Shown here in pieces: positions 5,259 through 7,497 of a stretch of DNA of 7,497 bases. The DNA is from Bacillota bacterium. Its GTDB lineage: Bacteria; Bacillota; Dethiobacteria; Dethiobacterales; Dethiobacteraceae. The stretch spans positions 1 through 7,497 of the forward strand of contig JANKMV010000094.1 in assembly GCA_024650095.1 (NCBI GenBank), read 5' to 3'. The position numbers were made by a program, and so were the translations under genes. The notes beneath the pieces are model-generated. The model was given only the letters and a program-made list of their open reading frames with translations. It had not been told where the DNA came from and made no database searches. How positions within the stretch are numbered: position 1 is the stretch's first letter; each line of letters starts with the position of its first letter.

Positions 5259-7497
5259 ATGGCGGTTCACGACATCAGAGATGAAATAAGACAGCAAGTG
5301 AAAGCAATTCTTATAATCGCCCTAGCAGCTCTTGGTTTTGCCGCACTGCTTTTCCCCCGGCAAACTGGTGAAGTTGGTATGTTTATTAATAATGTCCTAC
5401 GTATGCTAACCGGGGATTTAGCCATTTTAGTGCCAATCCTCTTAATCGCAAATAGTGTGTTAAAAATTATTCCTTGGCAGGTTCCTAACGTAAAGCAGCG
5501 TCGCGCGGGTATTCTTTTATTTCTTGTCATTTTTCTTGTCTACGCACATCTGCAAGTGATGGCTGATGAAGTTAATTTAGTCATGGATCTGGGTATCTTC
5601 AGTGCCAGTCTACGTCTAGGCGTTCAGCAACAGGGTGGTGGTGTCTTTGGTGCTATTATAGCCGTTGCCTTGTATTTTCTTTTTAAGGATCTTGGCAGTC
5701 GTATTATCTTACTGGCCTTGGCAGCCATCGCATTTATACTGGTCACCAATATATCATTAGCACAGCTTTTCCAAACGGCCAGCCGTTGTGCCATGTTTTT
5801 CGCACGTGGGATTGTCCGTGTCTGCAAAGCGATGGGAGAATTTTTCCGTTTTATCTTTACATCCGAACCTACAGAAGGCCCTGAAGTGGAAGATGATGAG
5901 GTGGCGTCTGAAAGGGAGCCGAAAAAAAAGAAGCAGCCTAAACAGGAAGATAATCTTGCGCAAGATCCGAATTTAACTTACTTTACCCAGGACAAGCCCG
6001 AAGTAGCGGCGACACTTGCTCCTGTCATTCCCTTTCCACAGCAGGAAAAGCTACAGTCACTAGCTACAGCTACAGCGACCTATAAAGACACGGGTGATCA
6101 GTTACGGATCTTTGACGAAGAGGACAAGCCTCCCACCATTAGCATCGTACCAGACCACGGGGATTATATTCTTCCCCCGCTGAAATTGTTGGCGAAAGTG
6201 CCAAAACATAAAGATCCTAAAGACCCTCAATCGCAGAAGAACTTGGTGGAAAGAGCCAAAGTATTGGAGCGAACGTTAGACAGCTTTGGTGTCAAGGCAC
6301 GCGTCATCAATGCTGTGGCGGGACCCACTGTCACGCGCTTTGAATTACAACCCGAATCAGGAGTAAAGGTTAGTAAAATCGTCTCCCTCGCTGATGATTT
6401 AGCCCTTAATCTTGCCGCGGCGGATGTTCGGATTGAAGCCCCCATCCCGGGTAAAGCGGCTATCGGCATTGAAGTTCCCAATAAAGTAATTGCTCCTGTG
6501 TATCTTCGCGAAGTTTTAGAGGATGATAAGTTTCAGACAGCTTCTTCTGTATTAACAATTGCCTTGGGTAAAGATATTACAGGTAACCCAGTGCTGGCCG
6601 ATTTAATGAAAATGCCCCATTTACTCATTGCAGGATCGACTGGCTCAGGCAAAAGTGTATGCATTAACGTTTTAGTTGCCAGTATTCTCTTTAAAGCTCG
6701 CCCTGAAGAAGTTAAATTTGTCATGATCGATCCCAAGGTCGTTGAACTAAGTATGTTTAACGGTATACCGCACTTATTAATGCCTGTGGTCACAGATGCA
6801 AAACGTGCATCATTGGCACTTAAGAATATGCTAAAAGAGATGACGCGCCGCTATGAGATGTTTGCTCGGGAAAGCGTGCGCGATATCCACAGTTTTAATG
6901 ACCACAAAAGAAAGCAAAACGAAGAATCAGAGCTCTTACCCTTTGTTGTGGTCATTATCGATGAATTAGCGGATTTAATGATGGTGGCTGCGGCGGATGT
7001 GGAGGATTCCATTGCGCGGCTCGCACAGATGTCGAGAGCTGCAGGAATTCATCTGGTCATTGCTACACAACGTCCGTCTGTTGATGTCATCACGGGTGTA
7101 ATCAAAGCCAATATTACATCCCGTGTGGCTTTTTCCGTCTCTTCACATACCGATTCTCGCACCATCCTTGATATGGGGGGTGCAGAAAAACTGCTTGGCC
7201 GCGGTGATGCACTATTTCATCCCACAGGTTTATCCAAACCGATCCGCATCCAAGGCGCGTTTATTAACGAACGTGAACTAACGAGTCTACTAGAGTTTAT
7301 CAAAACGCAGGGTGAACCTAATTTTGACGAGCAACTCTTACCGCAAGACGAGGAAGAAGAAGACTTCTACGAAGAAGATGAATTGTTTCCTGAAGCGGTG
7401 ATGCTTTTTGCTGAGGCAGGGACAGCATCAATTTCTTTATTACAAAGACGTTTGCGCATTGGTTACACACGTGCTGCGCGTTTAGTTGATGATATGG
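5259..7497 (+). CDS. ftsK: DNA translocase FtsK/SpoIIIE (3' truncated by window)
   Basis: This is a membrane-anchored hexameric ATPase that pumps chromosomal DNA through the closing division or sporulation septum. The frame is open from ATG 5259 to the window edge (746 codons, no stop). Residues 14-165 hold four or five hydrophobic segments (about 16-33, 53-71, 83-98, 127-143, 149-165), the FtsK 4TM anchor. Residues 200-305 are a charged, low-complexity linker with a KKKK patch (222-225). The alpha/beta motor follows: GPTVTRFEL (355-363), Walker [10 protein letters not shown] (459-467), DPKVVELS (491-498), Walker [14 protein letters not shown] (563-575) with D568-E569, and [11 protein letters not shown] (603-613). 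An acidic stretch ([11 protein letters not shown], 698-708) leads into the gamma winged helix, with [10 protein letters not shown] (727-736) and AARLVDD (739-745), which reads polar DNA sequences in known homologues. AGGTG at 5248-5252 supports the start. The short linker is closer to SpoIIIE than to proteobacterial FtsK. Which septum it serves cannot be told here; only the end of the gamma domain should be missing. Confidence 0.96.
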   Translation, partial: MAVHDIRDEIRQQVKAILIIALAALGFAALLFPRQTGEVGMFINNVLRMLTGDLAILVPILLIANSVLKIIPWQVPNVKQRRAGILLFLVIFLVYAHLQVMADEVNLVMDLGIFSASLRLGVQQQGGGVFGAIIAVALYFLFKDLGSRIILLALAAIAFILVTNISLAQLFQTASRCAMFFARGIVRVCKAMGEFFRFIFTSEPTEGPEVEDDEVASEREPKKKKQPKQEDNLAQDPNLTYFTQDKPEVAATLAPVIPFPQQEKLQSLATATATYKDTGDQLRIFDEEDKPPTISIVPDHGDYILPPLKLLAKVPKHKDPKDPQSQKNLVERAKVLERTLDSFGVKARVINAVAGPTVTRFELQPESGVKVSKIVSLADDLALNLAAADVRIEAPIPGKAAIGIEVPNKVIAPVYLREVLEDDKFQTASSVLTIALGKDITGNPVLADLMKMPHLLIAGSTGSGKSVCINVLVASILFKARPEEVKFVMIDPKVVELSMFNGIPHLLMPVVTDAKRASLALKNMLKEMTRRYEMFARESVRDIHSFNDHKRKQNEESELLPFVVVIIDELADLMMVAAADVEDSIARLAQMSRAAGIHLVIATQRPSVDVITGVIKANITSRVAFSVSSHTDSRTILDMGGAEKLLGRGDALFHPTGLSKPIRIQGAFINERELTSLLEFIKTQGEPNFDEQLLPQDEEEEDFYEEDELFPEAVMLFAEAGTASISLLQRRLRIGYTRAARLVDDM

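Noticed and set aside
5788..5976. Plus-strand 62-codon open frame inside ftsK in another frame
   Set aside because: It overlaps the membrane-linker region of the translocase, is rich in Lys/Arg from an A-rich linker, and has no supporting start signal. It is a shadow of ftsK.
6060..6080. Short tandem repeat of AGCTAC/AGCGAC hexamers
   Set aside because: About three imperfect units that encode Ala-Thr repeats in the low-complexity linker of FtsK. Too short to be a meaningful DNA repeat.
1..7497. A hidden new system such as a defence island, mobile element, CRISPR array, retron or phage
   Set aside because: Coding sequence is nearly continuous and belongs to known biosynthetic, transport, wall and chromosome-segregation families. 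I saw no integrase, transposase, terminal inverted repeats, spaced direct repeats or structured non-coding region.

Overview
The window is a compact, gene-dense piece of bacterial chromosome with every supported gene on the plus strand. By eye the base composition is in the mid-40s percent G+C. Most Shine-Dalgarno sequences are good matches to AGGAGGTGAT. The mix of genes fits a low-to-mid G+C Bacillota (Firmicutes) chromosome: a YqeW-type Na/Pi symporter without a PhoU tail, a (Q)xxxE-type UppP, and a compact SpoIIIE/FtsK translocase. A clostridial or Negativicutes-like lineage is plausible, but the sequence alone does not fix the genus. No mobile element, CRISPR array, tRNA, rRNA or phage gene is visible.

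Positions 1-3352 hold the distal part of a tryptophan biosynthesis operon in the order trpB (3' end only)-trpA-trpD-trpC-trpF. The genes are packed tightly. trpB and trpA overlap by 8 nt, trpA and trpD are 24 nt apart, trpD and trpC are 1 nt apart, and trpC and trpF share an ATGA overlap. Together they encode all steps from anthranilate to tryptophan: TrpD adds phosphoribosyl, TrpF isomerises, TrpC closes the indole ring, and TrpA/TrpB release indole and join it to serine. Anthranilate synthase (trpE/trpG) and any leader or attenuator would lie upstream, outside the window. The order BA-D-C-F differs from the common EGDCFBA. Several of the enzymes carry variant active-site motifs: Asp-to-Glu in TrpA, Glu-to-Asp in TrpC, GTGGG in TrpD, and a substituted phosphate-side loop in TrpF.

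Positions 3441-5226 encode two membrane proteins: a short Na+/phosphate symporter-like protein and undecaprenyl-diphosphatase UppP. From 5259 to the window edge runs an FtsK/SpoIIIE DNA translocase, open at its 3' end. It has an N-terminal membrane domain, a linker, the RecA-like motor and the beginning of the gamma winged-helix domain. No convincing terminator separates any of these genes. Two possible sigma-A promoters lie inside the 3' ends of the symporter and uppP genes.

Overall this is a housekeeping region. I did not find a new defence system or other undescribed machine. The points worth a second look are the variant Trp enzymes and gene order, the pairing of a phosphate symporter with UppP, a doubtful 28-codon ORF across the trpF stop, and the possible internal promoters.
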